DNA of 64,000 nt from Schistocephalus solidus (lineage: Eukaryota; Platyhelminthes; Cestoda; Diphyllobothriidea; Diphyllobothriidae): contig WEDG01005650.1 in assembly GCA_017591395.1 (NCBI GenBank), positions 18,514 to 82,513 of the forward strand. The letters run 5' to 3'. The translations under genes were made by a program, and so were the position numbers. Below the pieces are notes generated by a model, which made no database searches, was not told where the DNA came from, and saw nothing but the letters and a program-made list of their open reading frames with translations. This document shows positions 1 to 11,515 of this stretch, in pieces. The number at the start of each line of letters is the position of its first letter. The first letter of the stretch is position 1.

Positions 1-427
1 CCCAGTCCATAGCCCACGTAAATTTGCCATCTTTCTGCGTTAGCTTATGAAGGAGTTTGCAACATAAGAATAGTTTTTGATAAGTCTTAAAAAACTTTGA
101 ACCTCAGATACATCTGTGGTGGGAGGCCAGTCGAAAATTTGCCTAAGCTTTGATCATCGGTCTCTATGCCGATGGCAGAGATGACATGGCCTAGAAATTT
201 GACGCCCGGCTTGATAAAGATACACTTGCTCGGCTTTCAAGTGAGACCAGCATGTCTGTGGCTGTCGAAAACAGACTTAAGATTTTCAAGGTGATTATGA
301 AACTCCTTACCCAAGGACGGTAATATCGTCCATGTATACAAGACATGAGTTTGGAATCAAATGGGAAAAGAACTGATTCATTAACCGCTGAAAAGTGCTA
401 TGGGAATTCGCCAACCCGAAAGGCATT
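1..427 (-). pseudogene. Ty3/gypsy pol fragment (RT palm/thumb)
   Basis: Read on the minus strand this is the middle of a Ty3/gypsy reverse transcriptase. Near 330-425 it gives MPFGLANSHSTFQRLMNQFF and then a YMDD catalytic box (VYMDDITVLG). After a one-base frame change it continues as KEFHNHLENLKSVFDSHRHA and KPGVKFLGHVIS, the usual palm-to-thumb order for this superfamily. Stops and frameshifts are present, so it is dead. It runs off the left edge of the window. Its upstream side ends abruptly at 427, where the 5' end of a LINE E begins, so the LINE probably inserted into it. No LTR, primer-binding site, protease or integrase is visible here. Two further copies lie at 28752-30165 and 61946-62912 on the same strand. 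Confidence 0.85.
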
Positions 428-890
428 GTCGTGTGCATAGGAACCACTAATTATTTGTTCTCCAATTTTGACAATTTGAACTCCATTAGCACTTCAATAG
501 GACTGTTCTGGACACTACTGTTTAAACTGCTCGTACGTACTCGCTTCCTGCTCATCTTGAATTTTTCTCGTGCCAAAATTCGTCATAAAACGACATCAAA
601 ATGGAATTTGTTTATCATCATATTCAAATTGACTACACAGCCTTTGCTCCAATAAAAACTGACAATTTCTCAGGGAACCAAACGTGTACAGCCTCGTGAA
701 GATCTGAAGTTATCCATGACCTTAGACATCTCCGAACGGCTGAGTTGTTCGTGCATATTTTGCATACCATATTCAGTTTTTTAAAGCGTTTTGAACAGGT
801 AGGCGCATTTTTGGCTCATATTGCGGTAAATACTCGCAATACATCGCTTTTACGATCGATTATGAAAGTCAAAATAAACCCTTCGGGAAT
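428..890 (+). promoter_or_regulatory. LINE E 5' UTR (shared A/D/E leader)
   Basis: This stretch is non-coding and repeated elsewhere. It matches the leader of LINE A (44284-44782), the D1 leader (22592-22700 plus 27308-27706, minus strand) and the D3 leader (about 56690-57050). All begin near a GTCGTGTGCATAGGAACC-like start and contain a conserved GAAGATCTGAAGTTATCCA core. LINE 5' UTRs normally carry the internal Pol II promoter. That role is inferred from position; no promoter motif was verified. Short ORFs in this stretch are chance frames. Confidence 0.6.
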
Positions 891-902
891 CGTGCAAAAT
901 AC

Positions 903-975
903 GTGTTACCGCCGAGGATCGAACCAAGGCACCAATGTGCGGGAAACGACGGTGATACCACTGAGCAAGCGCCGC
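903..975 (-). repeat. tRNA(Gly)-like relic antisense to LINE E ORF1
   Basis: On the minus strand there is an A-box-like GCTCAGTGGTATCA and, 30-40 bases on, a perfect B-box GGTTCGATCC. Between them is a TTTCCCG loop that resembles a Gly(CCC) anticodon loop. Acceptor and D-stem pairing is poor, so I call it tRNA-derived rather than a functional tRNA. The plus-strand reading of the same bases provides the N-terminus of the LINE E ORF1 frame. The same segment recurs at 55746-55820 (-) and 60632-60706 (+), each time attached to E ORF1 sequence, so it belongs to the element and is not a chance neighbour. Confidence 0.6.
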
Positions 976-2029
976 ACGACGAACTCGCTGATTTAAAATT
1001 AAATGAGAACATAAACACTTATCATAATGCGGATAACCTCAATTCCAGTTATGTTTCCTTAAAGTCACCTCCCGCCAAACGGGCCAAACGTTTAATAAGT
1101 TTTTTGGATGTCAATTACGAGGACAAAGCGTGTGCGATAGGCTTTAAACTTCTTCAAAAAATTTTGGAGATTGAAAAGGATATGAAAAGGCTGAAGATGG
1201 ATATAGAAAAATTTAAGAAACCTCCTCACATTTTACCCGAGCGCAAACAGGCCCTAACTGGGGAACATGAGGGAGACAAACGCACATACGCATGCACACC
1301 TTTCGTAGCCATCACATTCAATGAGGATTATGGCGCTACGTCTACGAAGTTCGGTTTAGCCGTTAAACAGTCTCCAGAAAGGAAAGAGGGCAACCGGCAC
1401 GGATCCCAGTAAACGAAGAAACGAGTTTTGGAAGACAAAGGTAATATTTTATCCAAAAATCATAGTCCCAGAAGCCCAGCGCTGGACAAAAATCACTCTC
1501 ATGTTGAAGTGCCAGCGTCCACGAGTAACGCCACCTCTGTGAACTCCCACCCTAGCGTGTGCGGGCAAATTAGGACCTCGCCCATCAATCGTAAGCGAAA
1601 TATCGTAATATGTGGTGTCCCAGAATCCACGTCTTGCATTTTGAAGGAACGAGTGACACACGATCTAAATCTTCTTCATGAATATGCCAGTGCAATCCTG
1701 AAGAAAGGGGAAATTTAAACCGTGCAAAAAGCTTTCCGACTAGGCAAAGTAGACCCTAGCCGTGACATGAAACTATCCCCAAGGCCTCTAAAAATTATTT
1801 AAGAAAACGAAACCCAGGCAGCACTTCTGTTAGAAGGAAGAATAACCTTACGGGGATCGAACAAACAAGGGTTTTTCAGCCGGATTACGAGCCGAGGGAA
1901 CAGCTGAAAATAAGGGAACTACGGAGAGAATTGAGGAAGAGAATTGGCAGAGGAGAGAAACGGTTGACAATCAAAGACGTTCAAATAGTCCAGATAAATT
2001 TGTCCTTCCTATGGCCTAAACCCGTAACA
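903..2029 (+). pseudogene. LINE E ORF1 (RNA-binding chaperone), broken
   Basis: This is a decayed ORF1 protein gene. After the tRNA-derived start, the first open piece (to 1412) has a PPAKRAKR basic patch and then NYEDKACAIGF, the E version of the YEDExCxGC motif of the A and G families. A Lys/Leu-rich coiled coil follows. The second piece (1428-1718) has the RRM-like strand RNIVICGVPES and the helix KERVTHDLNLLHEYA. A third piece to about 1860 holds RPLKII and the LLLEGR region, and from about 1870 another frame gives a basic C-terminal segment PDYEPREQLKIRELRREL. At least three stops or frameshifts separate these blocks. ORF1 proteins of this class bind the element RNA; this copy cannot make one. 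Confidence 0.7.
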
Positions 2030-2030
2030 A

Positions 2031-2511
2031 TGAAGTCGAATCAATCATTAAAAGTAATCTCCGCAAACGTACAAAGCCTGTTCAACAAGCTGGACGACCT
2101 TCGAAACATTGTGGATGAAAGGAAACCAGACGTTATGGCTTTCATTGAAACGTGGCTTACTGCAGACATTTCTGATTCTGAAATATCACTCAGAGGATAT
2201 CAGCACTTCAAGAGAGAAGGACCAAGTTGAGGAGGAGGAGTTATAGTTTATGTCACTCGCAAGCTGAACGCTATGGCTGACATACATATTGCACTACGTG
2301 ATGTTGAACTCTGCTAAGTATTCTAGACCACTGACGATATCGGTTGTGTACCGTTCGCCTTATCAGACCTCCGATCAGGATCTCATTCTCATAACGGAAC
2401 TCTACAAAGCAAGCGAGAAGAAGATGCCCTCATTGTTCGAGATTTTAACGCTCCTGGTATTGACTGGAAAACATGGACTGCGCAGGGAATGCCAGATAAC
2501 TTCGTCAGAGC
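2031..2511 (+). pseudogene. LINE E ORF2, N-terminal endonuclease half
   Basis: This is the start of an APE-type endonuclease. It shows SANVQSLFNKLDDLRNIV (catalytic Asn region), FIETWLTADISDSE (catalytic Glu in ETW), then after a stop GGGVIVYV, and further on DFNAPGIDW (Asp/Asn active-site loop). A TGA after the EGPS residues (about 2228) and frame changes near 2280-2400 break it. It is cut at 2511 by the 5' end of LINE B1 and resumes at 7499. The stretch 2289-2546 in another frame is only a shadow plus the insertion junction. Confidence 0.75.
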
Positions 2512-3049
2512 AAGGTCAAGGTCTAAGGCGGTTGGTTCAAATTTAAAGATAAGTATATTCTCGAAATTTAAACTGATTTCTTCGTTTACTTAGAAAATAT
2601 TAGCTTAATTATTGACAATTTATTGTATTTCTACCTCATTATCAGCTACACACACTTGCAGTTATTGCAATTGCAAAAGGGAGAAATATACGGTTTTTAA
2701 ACTTTTTCACCCTACATAGCCTCATTAAATCTCTCGCAAACTTACGTCAACAGGACGGAATCTAAAGGTTAATTCAAGAAATAAAGTTGCAATTTTTTTA
2801 AGTTTACCTTATTTCCAGCGAAGAATAATTTGCAGTAACTGGTATACCAGCTGATATAATTTTCCATCCTGCATAACCTCTTCGCTAATTCTATTTTTAG
2901 TTTTAACTCGTTACCTAGCAGATATTTGCTTGCAGTGCCATGCTTAAAACACATATTTCAAATATTACATCTTTTATTCCGCAAAACCTCACTAGTGATT
3001 TTCCTTTCGTATTATCGATTTGAAAAATACTTATATTTTAAAATCAATA

Positions 3050-3978
3050 TGAAACCCCAGTCAGTGCTTAGACGCAAACATCATCTTCGCGTAAAATTTC
3101 CACTAGAGCAACCCTCCTTAAGCATGAAGAAATTAGACCTTGATGCCCTGGAAAACTTTTTAATACCTTTTATGTCTAAATATGGTTCTCCCTTCACGAT
3201 CCTTGGTACCATTTTTGAGGGAAATTTGTCTTCACTCACTTCTCGACAATGCGTAAAACTAGAGCCTTTTCTAAACATGGTCAGTACCGAGTGAATTGAC
3301 ATACATAAGAGAAAGTTCAATTTTCTTTTAAAAAACGTCCCCAAGAGTAAAATCCCCCTGGACGTTGCATTTCATTTCCTTTACTCATGCGGCTTTAACT
3401 TTAAAGTCCCTGAAGCTAAAAGGTTGTCTTCCCGTAGCAAAAAACCACCAGTTCTGGTCAGACGTTTTTCAGCGATTGAAGTTGACCTTACTTTTATCTA
3501 AGCAGGATCACTCAGCATAATATTTGAAAAAAACGAATTGCTTATCTGTAGGGATAAAACCCCAATGGAACGTCGGGTTTCACCCCAATTAGCAAACAAG
3601 AAGCCTTCGTCTACACCTTCAATATCAAAATTTATCTTAGAGGTTTGTCCTGTAGCTAATTAAAGCCCACGGCCCTCCGGATCGACAGGAATTTCGATTG
3701 CAGCTGAATCTGCAGCCATTAACCGTGTTCCTGGTTTGAGTGAAATTGTGTGTACGCCACTTCTTTCTCATCCCAAGCAAACCATGCCTGCTATAGCTGC
3801 CAAATCTACTAAACCTAAGAAAACTCCTAGTATATCTGAATCATTGGCTAATCCAGGCATTAAAATCAGTAATGTCATTACCAATGGAAACCTGCTAATC
3901 CCTCAGCATCTACAACAGCTGCAAACGCTAAGGTTAGCATCTTTCCCAACCCAAAAAATTTCCGAAAACCCCAAATAA
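3050..3978 (+). pseudogene. LINE B1 ORF1
   Basis: This is ORF1 of family B, recognised because it recurs in B2, B3 and B4. It starts MKPQSVLRRKH and then has KKLDLDALENF, TILGTIFEGNL and CVKLEPFLNMVSTE. A stop at about 3292 (TGA) and others near 3500 and 3660 interrupt it. A middle block resembles a small RNA-binding fold (LLKNVPKSKIPLDVAFHFLY). The Ser/Pro/Lys-rich C-terminus (3736-3978) reads KSTKPKKTPSISESLANPGI. I cannot assign a known domain with confidence. By position it is the RNA-binding ORF1 protein of the element. It lacks the YEDExCxGC motif found in the A, D, E and G families. Confidence 0.65.
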
Positions 3979-4149
3979 TTAACACTTCTAATTATTTTAC
4001 CACTTTTTCGAAATCATTTATTCCTTTTTCAAATGCATGTTTTCCAACAATTTATGCTAACTTCCCTAAAAGTTTCATTTCTACGCCACCCATTATCTTT
4101 CCCATGCCAAAATATAGCCTTCCCTTACTTGGTTTTCATCCAATTATGT

Positions 4150-6830
4150 CGTTGTACAATAATATCAGTTCTCTTTACAGTAACATTTCGACAAATTGTA
4201 GGTCAGAGCAATTTTTCCCACCTTTCGTTTCTTCTTTCCAGTTTTCTTCTCCGCCACCAAATTATCCTTTTTTATAAATACTGATGAGCGTAACCTGCAG
4301 CTCAGGAATACGCTCAGCTTAGTTTCACTCAATGCGAGATCAGTTGTAAATAAGATAGCTGAGCTTAGAACAGTAGCCTTTGAGCTTGATCCAGATGTGC
4401 TGTGCATCACTAAATCCTGGGCTCACTCTCTTATTTCTGACTCGACGCTTGCTATAGATAATTTCAATTTGTACCAACAATACCGCGCTGAAAAACGTGG
4501 TGGTAGTTGCCTCCTTTATATTAAGTCATCCTTTGTACATTTCTCTTTTCAGCCTAGCATTTCGCCCTTTTCTGGAAATGTATGCTTTGCTTCAGTCATC
4601 CTCCCTCACAATAAAAAGCGTTAATTTGCTGTGTCTATAATCCTCCGTGTTATTCTGGCAATGAAAGCGAGCTCTGTGACTATTTGAAAATGTTGCAGAC
4701 ACTCAATTTGATGTCAAAATAATCGTAGGCGATTTCAATCTGCCAGACATTGACTGGCAGGCAAATTCCTCTCCGCCCAAAACATCAGAAATTGGTCGAT
4801 ACTATTAACTTTTTTTAAACATGTCCCAACTGGTCAGATCAGTTACTAGAAATGACAACATTTTAGATTTAATTTTTACAAATGATGTCCGCCATCTCTT
4901 TATTAATTTTCATACTGATCTTTTCACAAGTGATAATGCAATAATTCACGGTTGATTTCCAGTCCCCCTTCTTACGAAGCCTGGAGTTAAATGCAATAAC
5001 CTCGACTTTGCTAACACAAACCATGAATAAATATATAATTTCGTAAGCACTCTAGATTGGCATAGCAGATTCGCAATCAACGATCCAAACTTTTTCCGTG
5101 AGCTATTGCAGAGCCTCACAGAAAAAATCCAGGCTTTAATCCCGTTTAAGATGTTTAATTCAAATACAGCTTCTTCTATTGTTCCACATTTTCTCCAGAA
5201 GAGACTTAAAAAAATTACGAAAACAACTTAAAGATTAATCTAAAAGCTCTTTGTCAGTTCATTTAAGGATTGCACAAATATTTGAATTAGCATCGAAAAT
5301 TAGGCTCGCTAAGATACGCAAAGGGAGTCTCGGGCACTAAGTGATGCCAATTCATCCAAATCTGTTGCTCAAAGCTTCCATGTTCGGTCATCGGCTAAGC
5401 GTCTGAATGTAACTCCGCCCTTACTCGACTGTAACAAAAATTGTGTTACAGACGATTTGGGCAAAGCAGAGTTGTTAAATTCGTTTTTTGCCAACCACTT
5501 TACCACTCCCACAATTCCTCTGCTTTCAAATTCACTTCTAATAACCATTAATTTTAAATCTGGTTCCCGCTTTGACATTCCTTACTATCGCGGTGTTCAT
5601 AAAATGCCCTCTCTTGCTAAACTCTTCGAAAAAATAATTGCAAAACGAATCACGGATTTTTGCATAAGCAATTAAATTATCAACTTTTCCCAACATGGCT
5701 TCTTACCGGACCGATCTCTTCGTAATGATCATCTATTTGTAGTAGTTATCTATTTTCAGCTTTTTAAGGCATTCGATAAAGTGCCTCATAAACGACTTCT
5801 AGCTTAACTAGAAGCTATAGGATTTCGTAGTACCCTTACTGACTTTATTAGCTCATACCTAAATGATCGAAATCAAAGAGTTTAGTAGGGTCCTCATACT
5901 CAAGTGCTACCCCGATTGTTAGTGGTGTCCTTCAAGGTACCGTATTAGGTCCTTTGTTGTTCTTACTGTATATAAATGATATTACATCGATAGTTAAACA
6001 TTCTCAATTTTTATTTATGCTGATGACCTCAAATGCGTGTCTTCCTTCTCTAACTCTACGACCAAACGGTGCCTAGTACAAATTCATTTAGACTTAGACT
6101 TTATTTCGGCCTGGAGCTCCACATGGCTAATGTAGTGCTCACCTACTAAGTGTTGCTACCTGTGGGCCTGTAAGTCTGCCGTAACCTTTTATCTTGGAAG
6201 GTTGCCCTATGATTGAATGTTCCTCCATCAAGGAATTGGGCTTAAGCTACACCAATAAATTAGATCTTTCGCCTAATGCACATAGAAGTACGGCCAAAGC
6301 TGCTCAGATTTGCGGCTTTAGTTCTTATAATTTCTACCTTCCTGAAATTAAATTAAGACTATCGTATGTTTGTACTTCCCATTCTTGAATTTTGCTGTAT
6401 TTCCTTCGGTTTAATGAACCAATTTAGCCGTTCAAAAATTGAAAATGTGCAAAGACATTTCACAAAAAAACTCCTTTTTCCAACTCTTTCAACTACTTCC
6501 TACTCAACAAGATGCCAGCTAACGAAGCTAAAATTTCTTTGGGTCAGGAGACTTGAAGCAGTTTTTTGTCTTCTTTTCCGACTAAATAATAGTTCAACTC
6601 TCCCCAAGCTTTCTGTCATTACCCCCGTTAGTCTTCCTTATAACCTTAGAAATTGTGCACTAATTATACCTTCCCCTGCATCCTCCACGTGTAAACGCTC
6701 TCTCTTGTTTGCTTCTAGGTATAGTTTTCTTTGGAATAACTTGCCAATTGAAATTAGGTCGTTAACTAGTCTATCTGTATTCAAGCGAAGACTGCACATT
6801 TATCTTAACACTGATTCTATTAGCCTTTTA
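4150..6830 (+). pseudogene. LINE B1 ORF2 (endonuclease-RT), broken
   Basis: This is a remnant of a two-domain EN-RT protein. Endonuclease blocks: LSLVSLNARSVVNKIAEL (catalytic Asn), DVLCITKSWAHS (the catalytic Glu of ITESW is Lys in this copy), CVYNPPCYSGNESELC and GDFNLPDIDWQ. RT blocks: HGFLPDRS, a disrupted Asp box FDKVPHKRLL, GVLQGTVLGPLLFLLYIND, and a one-base-short YADD region at about 6000-6030. The conserved C-terminal region spans 6366-6830 (NVQRHFTKKLLFP, FLWNNLPIEIRS). Many frameshifts and stops occur. The ETW-to-KSW change and the YADD frameshift mean it was inactive independently of other decay. The YADD lesion is shared with B2. Confidence 0.75.
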
Positions 6831-7498
6831 TTTTCCTCATCTTTTCGCAGTAGCTTTCCTAATGACTCTGAGAAAGGACCATCGGGAATTGGAGTAACCC
6901 TGTTGAAACTATATTTTCGCTACCTCGGGTCGCCCATGAAATATGATGTCTCCTTATATCACCAGTCATCCAAACGATGACGTGATTCGGACGTACACAT
7001 TCGGTGATCCGCAGTCTAAAATGCTATCATTTCTTTGGATACTCACCATCATCAGAATTCAATTCTGGATCCTAAGATGCTGAGGACTAAAGTTCATTGA
7101 GGAATTTTCGTGAGATTTTGTTTCATACGCCGAAATAATCAAGAACGAATCACCTCGACGTTCCATTGTCTCATTCTTAAATGCTACTGCAGTATTACCC
7201 TACTCTAACACCTGAAAATTTTTTCCAAAGCAGTTTTTTTCTTCTACCTTGTATTCAAACATGAAGGAGTTTTGAACTCTGCCTCCATTTTTATGGAAGT
7301 TTTTTTTTACTGCCTATTTTTCTAGTTCAACATTAATTTTAAAACATCGCTTACCGTTGACATAGCAGGACAAGTTATGTATTTGTACATTTTATCTGCA
7401 CACATTGTCATTACTTTGTTTCGTTACTAATGTTTGCTTAGACAGTGCCTTGCCAGCGCTTACTAAATTCAAATTCTTAATTCTAAATAAATTCTAAA

Positions 7499-9830
7499 CC
7501 ACAAACTACTTCGATGGGCAAAAGACAAACGTCTTTGTCAGAACGTCACCTTTAAAACACGGATGAGAGAAGGACAACATTCAAACTGTCTTGACCTAGT
7601 TTTTACCCGAGATGAGGACAACGTGCTCGACCTACAGGATCGATCGCCATTAGGGTCAAGTGATCACGTTAAATTTTGCTTCAAGTACTCACTGTTTTCC
7701 AAACCAAATTTACCCGATACTTGGAAAAGAAACATTTGGAAGGGGGATTGCTCACTTCTGAGAAGACAAATGTAAGAGACATCCTGGGAAACAGAACCAC
7801 TTGGTGGAACCAATAAAGATTGGGTGACATTGAGCTCGTTATTGAAAAGGATTGCTTACCTCAACTGTCCTCTCAGGAGATAGACAACCACAGACACACA
7901 AAAAGGATAAACTCAAACTTGCAGGCCTCTTTCAGAAAAAGAAATCGCTTCTGGAGGCGTTACAGAAAAACCGGCTCCGATGGTCACTTACGGGAATATA
8001 AGCAGCAACGAAAAGTTTGTAAATGTGAGTCTACTAATCTGTGGAGGAAGTTTGAACTAAACATTCTGCAAATATCGTTGGAACATCCCTAAATGCTATA
8101 TGGCTACATACGGAGTACAAAGAGAATTCAGGAAATGAGTCCTGCCCTTAGGTCTGCAGATGGAAAACTAGAGACCGACGACCAGAGTAAAGCATCCCTT
8201 CTTTCAAAATTCTTTCAAACTGTCTTCACCCGAGAGCCTAATACTTTTGCTGCTAGTCCATGAGTTTGTCAATCAATGTGTTCCCCTCCTTTTCCTTCCT
8301 CCACCACCTCCTCCTCATCCACAACAGAGGACCTAGACCTAGACTTTTCACCGACTATAGTTGGTACCGAATTACTTCGTATAAAGCCTGCCAAGTCACC
8401 TGGGCCGGAGAGAATTCCTGCATTAGCACTTAGTGAACTTGCTGATGAACTGTGCTTACCACTGTCCATCATATTCCAAAAGTCCTTTGAAGAAAGCAAA
8501 CTCCCGGAGGAATGGAAGTGTGCATTCATCGCGCCATCTATAAAGGAGGTTCCCGACTGAATTGTGAACATAACCGCCCTGTCAGTTATACTTGCATTAC
8601 GTGTAAAATAATGGAGCGTATTATCAAGAGGCATTTAATGCGCTATCTGGAAAACAACCAAATCCTATGCGATGCCCAACACGGCTTCCGTCCAGGACGT
8701 TCATGTCTCACGAGTGCCCTTCAGTCGCACGAGAAATGGACAAAGGCCACAGATAAGGGTCATGCAGTAGATGTTGTATTTTTTTGACTTCAAAAAGCCT
8801 TTGATAGTGTACCACACGGGCTTCTTTTGCGGAAGATTTGGAACGTAGGAATTCAAGGAAAAACTTTTCAATTGGATCAAGAGTTTCTTGTCTTTCAGAG
8901 TACAGAGAGTTGTTGTTGGAAACTCTAGCTCAGAATGGGTAAAAAGTAGAAAGTGGTGTTCCACAGGGTTCTGTTTTGGGCCCCCTACTCTTCTAATCTA
9001 CGTGAACGACTGTCTCAACGACCTAGATTGTGAAGCTGTCATGTTTGCAGATGACATTAAAATATGGACTGAAGTCAGCTGCGCTGACGACGCAAAGGGT
9101 TACAATCGAATATCGACAAACTAAGTGCCTGGTCGACTAAGTGGCTTCTTAAGTTTAATGTATCCAAGTGCGTGATCCTACATCTAAGCGCCGGTCGAAA
9201 AGTATCTCTGAGACACCAGTACTTTATTAATGGCACTGCATTAAAAGAGGTCGAAACATACAAAAGATCTGGGCATGTGGACAACTGTGAATTTGATGCC
9301 CTCAGAACACTGTAAGAAAGCAGTCCAGAAGGCAACATGTACACTACATTGGATCAGACGTGCGTTTAAAATATTCCCCCTGATCTATTCGGAAAAGTCT
9401 ATGGCACCTTTGTGAGACCACATTTAGATTACGGAGTACCAGCTTGGATACCGTGGATGAAGAAAGATGTTGACCTCCTCGAACAGGTGCAACGGAGAGC
9501 AACGAAGATGGTTGACGGTCTTAAGACTTTTACCGTACCAAGAAGATTGAAAAGCTTGACTTATTTCCTCTTTCCTACAGGCACTTACGGTGTAGCCTGC
9601 TCTGGACATTCCGGATTATCCGGGGCCATGATTCCACCCTGAGATCGGAGGATTTCTTCGACTTTGCCTGCACAACTCATCTGCGTGGTCATCCTTACAA
9701 GGTTAATAGCGAACGCACGCGATTGAACCTCAGAAAGTTTTTCTTTCAGCCAACGAGTGGTTCGACCTTGGAACTCGTTACCAAGTGAGATGGTTACCTC
9801 TGAAAGCATTATTGATTTTTAAAAAGAAGG
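7499..9830 (+). pseudogene. LINE E ORF2, endonuclease end plus RT, broken
   Basis: This continues the E ORF2 after the B1 insertion. Endonuclease end: MREGQHSNCLDLVFTRDED and SPLGSSDHVKF (catalytic Ser-Asp-His). RT: KPAKSPGPERIPAL, then after a frameshift NRPVSYTCITCKIMERIIK and QHGFRPGRSCLTSALQS. The Asp box DFKKPFDSVPH follows a TGA (about 8785). Then come SGVPQGS-equivalent remains at 8945-8990 and an intact VMFADDIKIW catalytic box (about 9038-9068). The C-terminal block has GKVYGTFVRPHLDYGVPAWI and VQRRATKMV. Stops near 8558, 8785, 9123 and 9313 plus frame changes make it a pseudogene. Its 3' UTR runs to the hairpin at 10059. Confidence 0.8.
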
Positions 9831-10058
9831 CTTGATTGCATTGTATTTGACAAAGACGACTGTCACAGCCTGATTTCTTAAAAACCAGCCTTTTAAAAAT
9901 CTTTCGGGCTCTAATTTTCTTCCACAATGTTTCGCTTATGGCTGTGAAAACGCATTTGAAGTTATGTTATGCGCTGACTCAAAACATTTTTAAAATGTAC
10001 AACATTTTTATATTGACTGTACACATGCAATGATAACCTTAACATTAATAGGGTCATC

Positions 10059-10102
10059 AAGGGCAATGCCTGTAACCCTTCAAAATATACAATATACAAA
10101 AA
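10059..10102 (+). repeat. LINE E 3'-terminal hairpin and AATATAC tail
   Basis: AAGGG (10059-10063) pairs with CCCTT (10076-10080) around a 12-base loop. A short repeat tail of AATATAC units follows. The reverse E copy ends in the same way at about 10235-10270. The form matches the ends of families A, D, F and G, where the hairpin precedes a family-specific tandem tail. Recognition by the element's RT is inferred. Confidence 0.5.
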
Positions 10103-10229
10103 AACTTGAACTTTTCGGTATGATTTGTAAGTGAGGATTTGGGGTATATCAAGTTCTTTTGTCTTTAAAAATAAAACTTTTTAGTTGTGATAAGGATAAG
10201 AAGACTACATAGGCATCCTTCTGAGTCTA
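10103..10229. other. Spacer between tail-to-tail LINE E copies
   Basis: About 125 bases of AT-rich sequence lie between the 3' tails of the forward and reverse E copies. I see no ORF, RNA gene or repeat match here. It may be the only surviving pre-insertion sequence in this part of the window. Confidence 0.4.
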
Positions 10230-10439
10230 TATTATATAATGTATATTTTGAAGTGTTACAGGCATTGCCCTTCATGACCATATCAATTTAATGTTATCAT
10301 TGCATATGAACAGTCAAAATAAAATAGCGGAAATAAAAAATTTTTTGAGTCAAAGAATAACATTACTTCAAATGCTTTGTCACAATTATAGGTGAAACAT
10401 TGTGGAAGAAAAGAAGAGCCCGAAAGATTTTAAAAGGCT

Positions 10440-11392
10440 GGTCTTAAGTAGGCATGCTGTGAGCATTGTCTTTTGTCAAATATTGTGCCATCAAGCCTTC
10501 TTTTAAAATCAGAAATGCTGTCGAAGGTAACCGTCTCGCTTGGTAACGCGTTCCAAGGTCATTCCACTCGTTGACTGAAAAAAACTTTCTAAGGATTAAT
10601 CGCGTGTGTTCGCTTTTGACCTTGCAAGGATAACCACGCAGATGAGTTGTGCAGGCAAACTCGAAGAAATCCTCTGATCTCAGGGAGGAATCATGGCCCC
10701 GATTAATCTGGAATGTCCAGAACAGGCTACAGCGTAATTGCCTGTAAGAAAGGGGAAATAAGTCAACCTATTTCAATCATTCTTGGTATGATATAGCCTT
10801 AAGACCGTTAACCATCTACTGTGCTCTCCGCTGCACCTATTCGTGGAGGTCAATGTCTTTCTTCCTCCATGATATTCGGGTTGATATTCCGTAATCTAAA
10901 TGTGGTCTGACGAAGACGCCATAGCCTTTTCCAAAGAGATCAGGGGAATTATTTAAAACGCACGTCTGATCCAATGCAGTGTACATGTTGCCTTCTGGAC
11001 TGCTTTCTTACAGTGTTCTGAGGGCATCCAATTTGCAGTCGTCCACATACCTAAATGTTTGTGTTTTTCCACCGCTTTTCATGCAGAGCTATTAATAAAG
11101 AACTGGTGTTTCCGAGATAATTTTAGGCCGGTACTTATGTTTAGGATCACACACATGGATACATAGACCTTAAAAGCCACCTGGCTGACCAAGCACATTA
11201 GTTGTCGATTTTCGATTGTTACCCTTCTGCGTCATCAGCGAAGCTGACGACAGTCCATATTTTCATGTCATCTGCAAACATAATAGCTTCACAGTCTAAG
11301 TCATTAAGACAGTCTTTCACGTAGTCTAGGAAAAGTAGGGGGCCACAAACAGAACCCTCTGAAGCACAACCTCCTACGTTTGCCCATTTCGG
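10440..11392 (-). pseudogene. LINE E ORF2 RT palm to C-terminus (reverse copy)
   Basis: On the minus strand this matches 8935-9830. It includes the FADDMKIW box near 11250-11285 (MFADDIKIW in the forward copy), the TLDQTCV-like block and PHLDYG-like C-terminal remains. No open frame longer than a few tens of codons survives. It shares the stop after ALRTL with the forward copy, so both come from one already-damaged lineage or from a duplication. It ends where G1 was inserted. Confidence 0.7.
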
Positions 11393-11515
11393 CACGTTGT
11401 TTGAAATATGTTTTGAATTTCGTGAACCTCGAGCCTACAAGTGTTTAGTCTCTACCTCAGTGTAGAAGACACGGTGCTGAAAAATTATTTAAAGAATTGT
11501 CTTTATATTCCTCTG
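11393..11515 (+). other. Filler or extended 5' end of LINE G1
   Basis: About 120 bases between the broken E copy and the point where similarity to LINE G2 starts (AGTTTGTAAATTGCG, 11516). I find no match elsewhere in the window. It could be the true 5' end of family G that is missing from G2, or a separate small insertion. No coding or RNA feature is seen. Confidence 0.35.

Larger units (their letters stand above)
2512..7498 (+). mobile_element. LINE B copy B1, full-length, decayed
   Basis: This is a complete copy of the most common LINE here, about 5.0 kb. It has a 5' UTR (2512-3050) starting with tandem AAGGTC, ORF1 (3050-3978), ORF2 with endonuclease and RT (about 4140-6830), a long 3' UTR (6830-7440), and a tail of ATTCTAA-type repeats (7460-7498). 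It sits inside LINE E, whose sequence continues on both sides. Boundaries were placed by comparing with B2, B3/B5 and B4. No obvious target-site duplication flanks it. Confidence 0.75.
428..10102 (+). mobile_element. LINE E, full-length decayed copy, split by LINE B1
   Basis: This is a CR1/Jockey-like non-LTR retrotransposon in two parts, 428-2511 and 7499-10102, about 4.7 kb without the insert. The order is 5' UTR (428-890), ORF1 with an antisense tRNA-like segment at its start, the ORF2 endonuclease (to 2511), [LINE B1], the rest of the endonuclease, RT, and a 3' UTR ending in a hairpin and AATATAC repeats (10059-10102). The two halves join sensibly: the first stops just after the GDFNAPGIDW-like active-site region (seen as DFNAPGIDW) and the second resumes before NCLDLVFTRD. 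Many stops and frameshifts show that it is old. The 5' end sits directly on gypsy pol at 427. Confidence 0.75.

Noticed and set aside
395..655. 86-codon open frame on the plus strand
   Set aside because: It overlaps gypsy RT on the other strand and the non-coding LINE leader, and recurs as broken frames in the other leader copies.
7440..7498. A hairpin at the LINE B 3' end like those of A, D, F and G
   Set aside because: The GTGCCTTGCCGGTGC region does not form a convincing stem in all B copies.
8269..8634. 121-codon minus-strand open frame
   Set aside because: It is the shadow of the E RT linker, whose plus-strand codons match SPGPE and other RT motifs.
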